A DNA stretch of 27,489 nucleotides from Gemmatimonadota bacterium (GCA_025361465.1 JANYAG010000303.1:1-27489), one strand, 5' to 3'; numbered from the stretch's first letter, positions 8,787 to 16,626 are shown. The notes: generated by a model not told the origin, from the sequence alone. Translations and numbers: made by a program.

Positions 8787-9512
8787 ATGTGGCAGCGGAC
8801 CGCGCATTCGTGGGAAAGCGACGCCCTGCTGGGGCGCCCCATGGAGGTCATTGTCCACGGCCACGCCGGCGCGCGAGTGCTGGTCTTCCCCACGTCCCAG
8901 GGCACCAACCATGAATGGGAAGACCGGGGGATGTTCGCGGCGGTGCGGTCGCGCATCGTGGCCGGGGAGTTCCAGTTCTGGTGCGTACCGAGCGTTGACG
9001 CACTGAGCTGGTACGACGAGGCGGCGACGCCCCATGCGCGCGCGGAATGGCAGGATCGCTATGACGCGTACCTGCGCGACGAAGTGCTGCCGTTCTCCCT
9101 CGACATCAATGACGATCCCGTGCTCATCACGACGGGCGCCTCGTTTGGCGGCTACCACGCGATCAACTTTGGTTGCCGCTACCCGGAGTGGACCACTCGG
9201 GTGCTCTCGATGAGCGGGTTGGTCGACATCACGCGGTTCACCGGCGGGGTGTCCGACGATTTGATCTACTTGCACAATCCCGCCGATTTCATGCGGCACG
9301 AGCATGACCTCGACCGCCTGGCGGCGTTCCGCCAGATGGACATCCTGCTCGCGGTCGGCCGCGACGATGGGCTCTGCGCCGGCAACGCGGCGTTCTCCGC
9401 CACGCTGTGGGAACGGGGTATCGGCAATGCCCTCCGGGTCTGGGACGGGTGGGCGCACGACTGGCCGGACTGGCAATCGATGCTGCAGTTGTATCTCGGT
9501 GGACACGACTGA
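8787..9512 (+). CDS. COG4947-type putative esterase (alpha/beta hydrolase)
   Basis: This 241-residue soluble protein has an alpha/beta-hydrolase (esterase D-like) fold. The nucleophile elbow is GASFGGY (Ser119); GRDDGL around residues 191-196 supplies the probable acid, and WAHDWPDW holds the probable catalytic His224. An early segment VLVFPTSQGTNHEW is typical of the uncharacterised family I know as COG4947. The start at 8787 (MWQRTAHSWES) is chosen because homologous-looking sequence begins there; the frame is open further upstream but encodes a Pro/Arg-rich low-complexity stretch. A weak AGGA site lies about 11 bases before it. No signal peptide is seen, so it should act in the cytoplasm. 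It is the first gene of the five-gene ligase cluster, 7 bases before the ATP-grasp gene, and may hydrolyse an ester or amide intermediate of that pathway. Substrate unknown. Confidence 0.85.
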   Translation: MWQRTAHSWESDALLGRPMEVIVHGHAGARVLVFPTSQGTNHEWEDRGMFAAVRSRIVAGEFQFWCVPSVDALSWYDEAATPHARAEWQDRYDAYLRDEVLPFSLDINDDPVLITTGASFGGYHAINFGCRYPEWTTRVLSMSGLVDITRFTGGVSDDLIYLHNPADFMRHEHDLDRLAAFRQMDILLAVGRDDGLCAGNAAFSATLWERGIGNALRVWDGWAHDWPDWQSMLQLYLGGHD

Positions 9513-9519
9513 GGGACCT

Positions 9520-10473
9520 ATGGCACATGCGACAGTGAAACGCGCCGAACGGCGCATCGGAATCCTGGTTGGCCGTGAGTGGTCGTGGCCGCCGGCATTC
9601 ATCGACGAGGTCAACGGACGCCAGGCCGGCGTGACCGCGGACTTCATCCTGCTTGGCGCGCAGCCGCTTGACCACCTGAGCGGCTACGATGTCGTGATCG
9701 ACCGGATCTCGCACGAGGTGCCGTTCTACCGGACCTGGCTCAAGCAGGCGGCGCTCCAGGGCGTGAAGGTGATCAACAATCCCTTCATGTGGACGGCCGA
9801 CGACAAGTTCTTCGGGGCCAACCTGGCCGAGGCGAATGGCATCCGCAGTCCGAAGACGATCGTCCTGCCCAACAAGGCGTATGTCCCGGGGATCAAGCCC
9901 GACGAGTCGCTGCGCAACCTGATCTACCCGCTCGACTGGCAGGCGGTGGTCCAGCACGTCGGGTTGCCCTGCATCCTCAAGGATGCCCACGGCGGCGGCT
10001 GGCGCGATGTCTATGTCTGCCATTCGCTCGACGAGTTGCTGCACTACTATGATCACTCGGGACTGCTGACGATGATCGTGCAGGAATTCATCGAGTGGCA
10101 GCACTTCGTCCGCTGTATCTGTATCGGCCGCAAGCATGTCATGCCCATCAAGTACGACCCCAAGGAACGCACCTACCACGTCGGCGATGACTTCCTGCCG
10201 ATGGGGCTGCGACAGCAGATCATCGACGAGTCGCTGCACCTGGTGCGCGCGCTCGGGTACGACATGAACTCCGTCGAGTGGGCCGTGCGTGACGGTGTGC
10301 CGTACGCCATCGACTTCATGAACCCGGCGCCGGATTTCGACCTCAACTCGCTGACACCGACCTATTTCGAGTGGGCGGTGAAGACCATGGCCGACGTCAG
10401 CATCGACCTGGCCCTGGCGCCGAAGGTCGCCCCACGGCCGACCGCCGCGGACCTGTTCGCCGGAAACGCGTGA
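9520..10473 (+). CDS. ATP-grasp carboxylate-amine/thiol ligase (RimK/glutathione synthetase-like)
   Basis: This 317-residue cytoplasmic protein has an ATP-grasp organisation. A pre-ATP-grasp Rossmann-like domain comes first (IGILVGREWSWPP; then GYDVVIDRIS). Next come an ATP-binding Lys in the TADDKFF segment (Lys96) and the second Lys with a Gly loop, PCILKDAHGGGWRDVYV (Lys154). The adenine-contact strand is TMIVQEFIEW (Gln188, Glu189), and the metal-binding end is SVEWAV and AIDFMNPAPDFD (Glu253, Asp265, Asn268). Such enzymes activate a carboxylate as acyl phosphate and join it to an amine or thiol. The ATG at 9520 has a GAGGGA site just upstream. Its stop overlaps the GTG start of the next gene (GTGA). 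Specificity cannot be read; D-Ala-D-Ala ligase or purine enzymes are unlikely from context. Confidence 0.88.
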   Translation: MAHATVKRAERRIGILVGREWSWPPAFIDEVNGRQAGVTADFILLGAQPLDHLSGYDVVIDRISHEVPFYRTWLKQAALQGVKVINNPFMWTADDKFFGANLAEANGIRSPKTIVLPNKAYVPGIKPDESLRNLIYPLDWQAVVQHVGLPCILKDAHGGGWRDVYVCHSLDELLHYYDHSGLLTMIVQEFIEWQHFVRCICIGRKHVMPIKYDPKERTYHVGDDFLPMGLRQQIIDESLHLVRALGYDMNSVEWAVRDGVPYAIDFMNPAPDFDLNSLTPTYFEWAVKTMADVSIDLALAPKVAPRPTAADLFAGNA

Positions 10474-11822
10474 CCCCCGATCCGGTCGCGGCGTGGCACG
10501 ACGGGCTCGCCGACGGGATCGGGGTCGAGTCGGGCGAATGGCTCGCCGCACGCCAGCGGGAACGGGGCCTGACGTTCGGGGACCGGCCGCTCTGCACCGT
10601 CATCCGGCCGCGTTTCCTGGGTCTCGAGCAGTACGAGGCCCTGCGGGTGGCCTCCGATCAGATGCTCGGCGCGTTCCGCGTGATTGGCGAAGCGGCGCTG
10701 GCCGATCCCGTCTTTCGGCAGCAGTTTCGCCTCGCCGACTGGGAGGTGACGCTGCTCGAGTCCGCCCCGCGGCTCCACGTGCTCTCGCCGCTTTCGCGCC
10801 TCGACACCTTCATTGACCCCGAGAGCGGCGTCCCGTGGCTGACCGAGTACAACGGCGAGACTCCTGCCGGCACCGCCTATTGCGATGCCTTGAGCGATCT
10901 CTTCCAGGCCGTGCCGGCCATGCGGGCTTTCGCCCGGCAGTGGACCGTGCGCCCGCTGCCGGGTCGGGGTCACCTGCTCAACACGCTGCTCGAGAGCTGG
11001 CACCGGTTCCGCGGCGTCCGCACGCTCCCCGTCATCGCCATCGTCGACTGGGGCGATGTGCCGACGCTGTCCGAGTTCCTCCTGTCGCGCGACTACTTCG
11101 AGTCGATGGGATGTCGCTGCGTCATCACCACGCCGCAGGCGCTCCGCTATGAGCGCGGGAAGCTCCGCGACGCCGACGGCACCGTGATCGACCTCATCTA
11201 CAAGCGCGTCCTGATCCATGAACTGGTCGAGCGGGAGGGACTGTCGCACCCGATGGTGCGCGCCGTGGTCGAGGGCGCGGTGTGCATGGTCAACCCGTTC
11301 TCCTGCAAGCCGCTGCACAAGAAGGCCTCGCTCGCGGTCCTCTCCGACGAGCGGAACCGTCGCTACTTCACCAACGAACAGTTCGCGGCCATCGCCCGGC
11401 ATGTCCCCTGGACCCGCGTGGTCGAGGAACGGCGCACCGAGGTGGACGGCGCTGCCGTGGATCTGGTGCCATGGCTGCGCGAGCATCAGGGCGACCTCGT
11501 CCTCAAGCCCAACGACGACTACGGCGGGGCCGGCATCGTGCTCGGCTGGGAGGTGGATCGGGCCGCGTGGGATGCGGCCGTCGGCCGGGCACTGCGGGAG
11601 CCCCATATCGTCCAGCGCCGGATCGCGCTGCCGAAGGAATCGTTCCCCGCGCTCGCCGATGGCCGGCTCGTCTTCGAGGACCGGATCGTCGATTCGGCGC
11701 CGTTCTGCTGGGACGGCGCCTGGATGGCTGGCATGCTGACGCGGATCTCGACCTCGACGCTGGTGAATGTCACCGCGGGCGGCGGGTCCACCGTACCCAC
11801 TTTCGTCGTGGAACCGAGATGA
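10470..11822 (+). CDS. Circularly permuted ATP-grasp ligase (glutathionylspermidine synthase-like/CP-ATP-grasp)
   Basis: This is a 450-residue soluble protein starting at GTG 10470, which overlaps the preceding stop as GTGA. The order of ATP-grasp motifs is permuted. The metal-binding segment WLTEYNGETPAG (about residues 123-134) lies N-terminal, while the ATP-binding Lys and Gly-rich loop LVLKPNDDYGGAGIVLG (Lys346) and the strand HIVQRRI (379-385) are C-terminal. SCKPLHKKASLAVLSDE (around Lys284/285) lies between them. A conserved-looking end LVNVTAGGGSTVPTFVV closes the domain. This arrangement matches circularly permuted ATP-grasp families related to glutathionylspermidine synthase. It should form an amide bond using ATP, with an unknown acid and amine. 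It overlaps the GCS2 gene by ATGA at 11819-11822. The fold call is from motif order and is fairly strong; the reaction is inferred. Confidence 0.82.
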   Translation: MTPDPVAAWHDGLADGIGVESGEWLAARQRERGLTFGDRPLCTVIRPRFLGLEQYEALRVASDQMLGAFRVIGEAALADPVFRQQFRLADWEVTLLESAPRLHVLSPLSRLDTFIDPESGVPWLTEYNGETPAGTAYCDALSDLFQAVPAMRAFARQWTVRPLPGRGHLLNTLLESWHRFRGVRTLPVIAIVDWGDVPTLSEFLLSRDYFESMGCRCVITTPQALRYERGKLRDADGTVIDLIYKRVLIHELVEREGLSHPMVRAVVEGAVCMVNPFSCKPLHKKASLAVLSDERNRRYFTNEQFAAIARHVPWTRVVEERRTEVDGAAVDLVPWLREHQGDLVLKPNDDYGGAGIVLGWEVDRAAWDAAVGRALREPHIVQRRIALPKESFPALADGRLVFEDRIVDSAPFCWDGAWMAGMLTRISTSTLVNVTAGGGSTVPTFVVEPR

Positions 11823-12925
11823 AACCACCCTCATTGACGATCGGGATCGAGGAAGAGTACCAGATCATCGACCCCAACACGCGCGAGTTGCGCAGCTATA
11901 TCACCGAAATCCTCGAGCACGACTCCGTGCTGCTCGGCGAGATCAAGCCCGAACTGCACCAGTCGATGGTCGAGATCGGCACCAGGATCTGTCACACCCC
12001 GGCCGAGGCGAAGGCGGAGCTGATCCGGCTGCGCCGCATGGTGATGGACCTCGCCGCGACCAACGGCCTCGTCATCGCCGCCGCTGGAACGCATCCCTTC
12101 TCCTCGTGGACCGAGCAGGAAATCACGCCGCTCGAGCGCTATATCGGCGTCAAGGAAGACCTGCAGGAGCTGGCGCAGGCGCTGCTGATCTTCGGGACCC
12201 ACGTGCACATCGGCATCGAGGATCCGGACTTCCGCATCGACGCCATGAATGTCTGCCGCTACTTCATGCCGCATGTCTTTGCGCTGTCAACGTCTTCGCC
12301 CTTCTGGATGGGCCGCAACACCGGCCTCAAGTCGTATCGCAGCGTGGTGTTCCGTTCGTTCCCCCGGACCGGCATCCCGCGCACCATGACGTCGTGGTCC
12401 GACTACACCGAGTTTGTCGATGTCATGGTCGCCACCGGGTCGATCCCGGACGCCAGCAAGCTCTGGTGGGACGTGCGTCCTCACCATAAGTTCCCCACCC
12501 TCGAATTCCGGCTCTGTGATGTCTGCACCCGGGTGGATGAGGCCGTGTGCATCGCGGCGATCTTCCAGGCGATCATTGCCAAGCTCTGGAAACTCCGGCG
12601 CGACAACCTGACGTTCCGGCAGTATTCGCCGAGCCTGATCGAGGAGAACAAGTGGCGGGTCGCCCGCTACGGCCTCGACGGCAAGATGATCGACCTCGGC
12701 CGCGGCATCGAACTGCCCGCGCGCGAGCTGGTGCGTGAACTGCTGGAGTGGTTCCTTGGCGACGTGGTGGACGACCTTGGCAGCCGCGACGAGGTGGGGT
12801 ACGCCTACCGCATTCTCGCCGAGGGAACCAGTGCCGACCGGCAGCTGGAGACGTACCGGGAGACCGGGGACCTGAAGGCCGTGGTGGACCGACTGGTCCG
12901 GGAAACCGCAGCGGGAGTCATTTGA
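11819..12925 (+). CDS. Carboxylate-amine ligase, GCS2/YbdK family
   Basis: This 368-residue protein belongs to glutamate-cysteine ligase family 2. Family motifs are GIEEEYQ (residues 9-15), HQSMVEIGT (47-55), GTHVHIGI (126-133), the FWMGRNTGLKSYR region (162-174) and WWDVRPHHKFPTLEFRLCD (216-234). Members use ATP to make a gamma-glutamyl or related amide bond; E. coli YbdK is the best known, with only weak glutamate-cysteine ligase activity, and EgtA of ergothioneine synthesis is a relative. The ATG at 11819 overlaps the previous gene by ATGA, and the stop overlaps the next start as TGATG, so translation is probably coupled through the cluster. The true substrates here are unknown; a second ligase pair beside it suggests a multi-step product rather than plain glutathione synthesis. 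Confidence 0.93.
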   Translation: MKPPSLTIGIEEEYQIIDPNTRELRSYITEILEHDSVLLGEIKPELHQSMVEIGTRICHTPAEAKAELIRLRRMVMDLAATNGLVIAAAGTHPFSSWTEQEITPLERYIGVKEDLQELAQALLIFGTHVHIGIEDPDFRIDAMNVCRYFMPHVFALSTSSPFWMGRNTGLKSYRSVVFRSFPRTGIPRTMTSWSDYTEFVDVMVATGSIPDASKLWWDVRPHHKFPTLEFRLCDVCTRVDEAVCIAAIFQAIIAKLWKLRRDNLTFRQYSPSLIEENKWRVARYGLDGKMIDLGRGIELPARELVRELLEWFLGDVVDDLGSRDEVGYAYRILAEGTSADRQLETYRETGDLKAVVDRLVRETAAGVI

Positions 12926-13692
12926 TGGGAAGTCGGCGGCCATTGATCGGGGTGACCACGCAGACGCTGCACGCGATCGCGGGGATTCCGGAAGAACTCC
13001 CCGTGTCGTGGGTGATGAACCAGCGCTACGTGCACGCCGTCATGGCGGCCGGCGGGGTACCGGTCCTCATCCCCCTGCTCGCCGAAGACCCCGCCACGCT
13101 GCGGGAGATCTTCGAGCGACTCGATGGCGTCCTCGTGCCCGGCGGCGTCGACATCGACCCGGCCTTCTATCGTTCCGATCGTCACACTTCCCTTGGCCGG
13201 CTCGACCCGGCCCGCGATACCGCCGAAATGGTGATGACGCGCTGGGCGGTGAAGGAAGGCAAGCCGTTTCTCGGCCTCTGCCGCGGCTTGCAGGTGCTGA
13301 ACGTGGCGCTGGGGGGAACCCTCTGGCAGGACCTCGCCGATGAACGGACCGGTTCCATCAAGCACGATTACTACCCCACCGCCGGCTTTGCGCGCGACCA
13401 CCTGGCCCATCCAGTCGAGATTCGCGTCGATTCCCGCCTTGGCGCCGCAATGGGCGGCGGCGCGGTGCCCGTGAACTCGATGCACCATCAGGGCATTCGC
13501 GATCTCTCCTCGCGCCTGGTCGCCACCGCGACCGCGCCGGACGGCCTGATCGAGGCGGCCGAGGGAACGGAGGACCATTTCGTGGTCGGCGTGCAATGGC
13601 ACCCCGAGATGTATTCGCATGGCGAGCCGCCAACCGGGCGGCTCTTCGACGCCTTTATTGCGGCCGCGAGCGGGGAAAGTCGGCTGGCGTAG
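12925..13692 (+). CDS. Peptidase C26 / gamma-glutamyl hydrolase, PuuD-like class I amidotransferase
   Basis: This 255-residue protein has a class I glutamine-amidotransferase fold with a complete hydrolase triad: nucleophile Cys119 in FLGLCRGLQVLN, and His226/Glu228 in VGVQWHPEMY. VLVPGGVDIDPAFY and VNSMHHQGI are hallmarks of the gamma-glutamyl-GABA hydrolase (PuuD)/C26 group. Such enzymes cut gamma-glutamyl amide bonds. It is last in the cluster, starting in the TGATG overlap with the GCS2 gene. A gamma-glutamyl ligase and a gamma-glutamyl hydrolase side by side suggest that a glutamyl group is added as a handle and removed later, as in the PuuA/PuuD putrescine pathway, though PuuB/PuuC equivalents are absent. 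Its last 38 bases overlap the convergent histidine kinase gene. Confidence 0.92.
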   Translation: MGSRRPLIGVTTQTLHAIAGIPEELPVSWVMNQRYVHAVMAAGGVPVLIPLLAEDPATLREIFERLDGVLVPGGVDIDPAFYRSDRHTSLGRLDPARDTAEMVMTRWAVKEGKPFLGLCRGLQVLNVALGGTLWQDLADERTGSIKHDYYPTAGFARDHLAHPVEIRVDSRLGAAMGGGAVPVNSMHHQGIRDLSSRLVATATAPDGLIEAAEGTEDHFVVGVQWHPEMYSHGEPPTGRLFDAFIAAASGESRLA

Positions 13693-14830
13693 TCGGACCG
13701 GGGTAGCGTGCCGTAAAGCAGGTGCCCTCGGCTTCGGTCGAAACAAACGACACCTGTCCACCCAGGTACTTCTCGGTGATCAGCTTGATGCTGTAGGTGC
13801 CCAACCCGCGGCCGTTCCCCTTGGTCGAAAACGAGCGGGTGAAGATCTGGGCCTGCACCACCAGCGGAATGACCACTGCATTGTGCACCGTGAAGCAGAC
13901 CCATTCGCCATCCCGATGCGAACCGAGGGTCACGGTCGCCCCAGGGGTCACCGCCTCCAGGGCGTTCTTCACCAGGTTGGTCAGCACCCGCCGCAGCAGC
14001 AGGGGATCCGACACCAGGTCACACGCCTCGGTGGCCGCATCCACCACCACCGCCTTGCCCCAGACGATGCTGTTCGAATGAAACTGGCGGACCATCTGGT
14101 CCAGCAGTTCCAGCGAGTGCACTTCCTGGGGTGAGACCTTCAGTTCGCCCATTTCGGCGGCACTGAGCGCCCGCTGTGCACTGATCTCCTCGACCAGCCG
14201 ACCGGCCGAATCGCCGACCATCCCCGCAACTTCCCGCAATCCCGTCTCCGGCATGCCCGGATCGTTCATCAGGTCCGCCAGTCCCTTGACGCTGCCGGCC
14301 GTGTTGAGCACGTCGTGGAAGAAGATCAACTCCAGCGCCTCGCGCCGCTTTTCGTCGCTGATATCCAGCATGGAGAAGACCGTCAGCGTCTCGCCCAGCA
14401 TCTCGAGCGGATGGGACCAGATCCTGAGATCGAGGGCGGTTTCGTTCGTGCCCTCCTCCCCGACGATCATCCGGCACTCCTGAATGTCCAGCGCTCGCAA
14501 CCGCTGACTGTTCAGGATGGCGTTCACCGCACCGCACGTCCGGCAGAAGGGCGTGGTACCGCACCCTCCCTCGGTCAGGCGTGACCGGATGCAGCCGACG
14601 ATCTCGCCGGGGCGGCGCCCGAGGACCTCGGCGCCATTGTCACCGATAAACGCCCTGAACGCGCGGTTGGCGAAGACGATCTGCCGATGCTCGTTGAGCA
14701 CCACCGACATGTTCGGCACGGCGTCGAGCACCGAGTGCACGAAGAAGAGCGCCACCAGCTTGTCGTGCTGACGAAGCACCTCATCCTGGGAGGCGCGCTC
14801 GGCGGGGGCGAAGGCCGTGGGGAGTGCCAT
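13655..14830 (-). CDS. Soluble PAS-domain sensor histidine kinase with cysteine cluster
   Basis: This is a 391-residue cytoplasmic kinase with no transmembrane segment. An N-terminal PAS-like domain (VLDAVPNMSVVLNEHRQIVFANRAF) carries four cysteines in a compact cluster: Cys80, Cys90, Cys96 and Cys99 (GGCGTTPFCRTCGAVNAI). The dimerisation/H-box is ELIFFHDVLNTAG with phospho-acceptor His172. The ATP-binding domain has the N-box TNLVKNALEAV (Asn289), the F-box IFTRSFSTKG and the G2-box GRGLGTYSIKLI. The usual DxGxG loop reads VHNAVVIP, without glycine, which is odd. The ATG at 14830 has AGGAG eight bases upstream; a GTG at 14860 would add ten residues. No response regulator is adjacent, so it is an orphan. 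It converges on and overlaps the C26 gene by 38 bases. The cysteines suggest metal or Fe-S based redox sensing, by inference. Confidence 0.88.
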   Translation of the reverse strand: MALPTAFAPAERASQDEVLRQHDKLVALFFVHSVLDAVPNMSVVLNEHRQIVFANRAFRAFIGDNGAEVLGRRPGEIVGCIRSRLTEGGCGTTPFCRTCGAVNAILNSQRLRALDIQECRMIVGEEGTNETALDLRIWSHPLEMLGETLTVFSMLDISDEKRREALELIFFHDVLNTAGSVKGLADLMNDPGMPETGLREVAGMVGDSAGRLVEEISAQRALSAAEMGELKVSPQEVHSLELLDQMVRQFHSNSIVWGKAVVVDAATEACDLVSDPLLLRRVLTNLVKNALEAVTPGATVTLGSHRDGEWVCFTVHNAVVIPLVVQAQIFTRSFSTKGNGRGLGTYSIKLITEKYLGGQVSFVSTEAEGTCFTARYPGPTTPADFPRSRPQ

Positions 14831-14936
14831 TCCTGGAGCTCCTGCTGTCCGGGCGAGCACCGGGGGAGGTCATGCCGGACCCCTCAAATATAGGGGTATC
14901 GGGGGGCGCTCCCTATTCCGCTTTCGACGTGCACGA

Positions 14937-14964
14937 TTCACCTTTCACCGTTCACCGTTCAGCT
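14937..14964. repeat. Four imperfect tandem heptamers
   Basis: Four consecutive 7-base units read TTCACCT, TTCACCG, TTCACCG and TTCAGCT. They lie in the gap between the divergent histidine kinase and M28 peptidase genes, 52 bases before the peptidase ATG. They may be repeated regulator half-sites or chance; the remainder of the 14831-15016 gap shows a TATATT-like element near 14887-14892 (minus strand) but no convincing partner hexamer. Confidence 0.5.
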
Positions 14965-15016
14965 TCCCCCGTGACCTGATGCCTTGCCCTTCCCTCCCGT
15001 CCGAGGATGACGCTCC

Positions 15017-16558
15017 ATGCCAACCCGATTCAAGGCGTTCGCCACCGCCCTGCTCCTCCTCCTGACCGCCGCCGTGACCAGTGATCCGATCTCGGTGGAC
15101 TGGCCGATGGTGGCGAAGATTCGCGAAGAGGGACTGCAGCACTCCAAGGTGATGGAGTACGAGAGTTACATGACCGACGTGCTGGGAGCCCGGCTCACGC
15201 TCTCGGAGGACATGAAGCGGGGACAGAAGTGGCTCCAGGGCGAACTGACCCGGATCGGGCTGGTCAACGTGGCCGCCGAACCGTACATGGACTTCGGCGT
15301 GACGTGGGACAATGAGTATGTCTCGCTTCACATGCTGGAGCCAGACTACACGCCGATGGTCGGCTACCCCATCGCCCACACGCGCGGCACCGACGGCAAG
15401 CAGGTGCTGAACGCGGTGATCCTCGACCTCCAGGTGAAGGCCGATCTCGAGAAGTACCGTGGCACCCTCAAGGGCAAGGCGGTGCTGATCACGCCGCCGG
15501 CGCCGATCGACCTCGCGGCGCTGGCCAACGGCGTGCCGCGCCTCACCGACGAGCAACTCAAGGCGCTCGAGCAGACGGTGATCACTCCGGTCCGCGCGGC
15601 CGCGCCGCGGGCGGCGCGGAACCCCGACCTGCTCACCACCGACGAGAAGCTGGCCTTCTATCAGGCCGAGGGCGTGGCGGTCATCCTGCAATGCGAGAGC
15701 GGCTGGCTCGGCGCGGTGCGCGGCTACTCGCGCCCCGGGTCACGCAACGACCAGTGGTCGCGCGCCGGTGACCTTGCCTACCCACCGATCGTGGCGGTCA
15801 CGCCGGAGCACTACAACCGGATGTATCGCATCCTCAAGCGTGACATCCCCGTCAAGGTCGAGGTCGAGGTCCGCAACCGCATCGGCGACACGGTCGAGAA
15901 GGTGTCGAACATCGTCGGTGAGATCCCCGGCAGCGACCTCAAGGACCAGGTCGTGATGATCGGCGCGCACTTCGATACCTGGCACGCCTCGCCCAACGCC
16001 AGTGACAACACCTCCGGTGTCGCGGTGGCCCTCGAAGCGATGCGGATCCTCAAAGCCATCGGCGCCAAGCCGCGCCGGACCATCCGCATTGCTCTCTGGA
16101 GCGGCGAGGAGGAAGGGCTCTTCGGTTCGACCGCCTACGTCAAGAAGCACTTCGGCAGCCCGAAGGATTCCAGCGGCGTCAAGCCCGAATACGAGAAGCT
16201 CTCGGTCTATTTCAACCAGGACTACGGCGCGGGGCAGTACCGCGGCATCTACCTGCAGGGCAATGAGAATGCCCGGGCGATGCTCACCGCGTGGATGGAG
16301 CCCTTCCGCGACATGGGCATGACCACGGTGAGCAACCAGAGCGTTGGCAGCACCGATCATGTGCCGTTCGACAACGCCGGCCTCCCCGGCATCCAGTTCC
16401 TCCAGGATCACATCCCGGGGACCGGCGGGCACACCAACATGGATTTCTATGATGCCATCCAGGGCGAGGACCTGATGAAGAACGCCGTCATCATGGCTTC
16501 ATATGCCTGGCACGCGGCGATGGCCAACGAGCGGTTGCCGCGGAAGACGCTGAGATAG
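15017..16558 (+). CDS. Secreted M28-family zinc aminopeptidase
   Basis: This 513-residue exported metallopeptidase begins with a Lys/Arg N-region and hydrophobic core (MPTRFKAFATALLLLLTAAV). After an N-terminal helical part and a protease-associated-like insert (residues about 90-270) comes the M28 catalytic domain with all ligands visible: His318 and Asp320 in GAHFDTW, Asp330 in ASDNTSG, the catalytic and metal Glu364/Glu365 in WSGEEEGLFG, Asp402 in FNQDYG, and His472 in GGHTNMD. It should release N-terminal residues from peptides in the periplasm or outside. The ATG at 15017 is the first start in frame with the signal peptide; the region before it includes GAGGATGA. It stands alone on the plus strand and ends in a hairpin terminator facing the SusD gene. 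Carboxypeptidase Q is another M28 group it could resemble; exact specificity is open. Confidence 0.93.
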   Translation: MPTRFKAFATALLLLLTAAVTSDPISVDWPMVAKIREEGLQHSKVMEYESYMTDVLGARLTLSEDMKRGQKWLQGELTRIGLVNVAAEPYMDFGVTWDNEYVSLHMLEPDYTPMVGYPIAHTRGTDGKQVLNAVILDLQVKADLEKYRGTLKGKAVLITPPAPIDLAALANGVPRLTDEQLKALEQTVITPVRAAAPRAARNPDLLTTDEKLAFYQAEGVAVILQCESGWLGAVRGYSRPGSRNDQWSRAGDLAYPPIVAVTPEHYNRMYRILKRDIPVKVEVEVRNRIGDTVEKVSNIVGEIPGSDLKDQVVMIGAHFDTWHASPNASDNTSGVAVALEAMRILKAIGAKPRRTIRIALWSGEEEGLFGSTAYVKKHFGSPKDSSGVKPEYEKLSVYFNQDYGAGQYRGIYLQGNENARAMLTAWMEPFRDMGMTTVSNQSVGSTDHVPFDNAGLPGIQFLQDHIPGTGGHTNMDFYDAIQGEDLMKNAVIMASYAWHAAMANERLPRKTLR

Positions 16559-16574
16559 TCTGGCCCGGTTGCGC

Positions 16575-16613
16575 CACGAGGCGGGGGGATCACTCCCCCC
16601 GCCTCGTGCGTTT
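16575..16613 (+). terminator. Terminator between M28 peptidase and SusD genes
   Basis: A perfect 15-bp GC-rich inverted repeat (16575-16589 with 16594-16608) encloses a 4-base loop and is followed by CGTTT. It sits 16 bases after the peptidase stop and 14 bases past the end of the convergent susD-like gene, so it may serve both strands, with the short T run favouring plus. Confidence 0.8.
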
Positions 16614-16626
16614 GGTGGTCACCGTG

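Noticed and set aside
10362..11834. 490-codon minus-strand frame opposite the permuted ATP-grasp gene
   Set aside because: No motif and antisense composition; the plus-strand gene has clear ATP-grasp motifs and coupled overlaps with its neighbours.
8787..13692. RiPP or graspetide cluster
   Set aside because: Two ATP-grasp enzymes invited this, but I found no short precursor gene with repeated acidic core or leader motif nearby, and GCS2 plus C26 enzymes fit small-molecule chemistry better.
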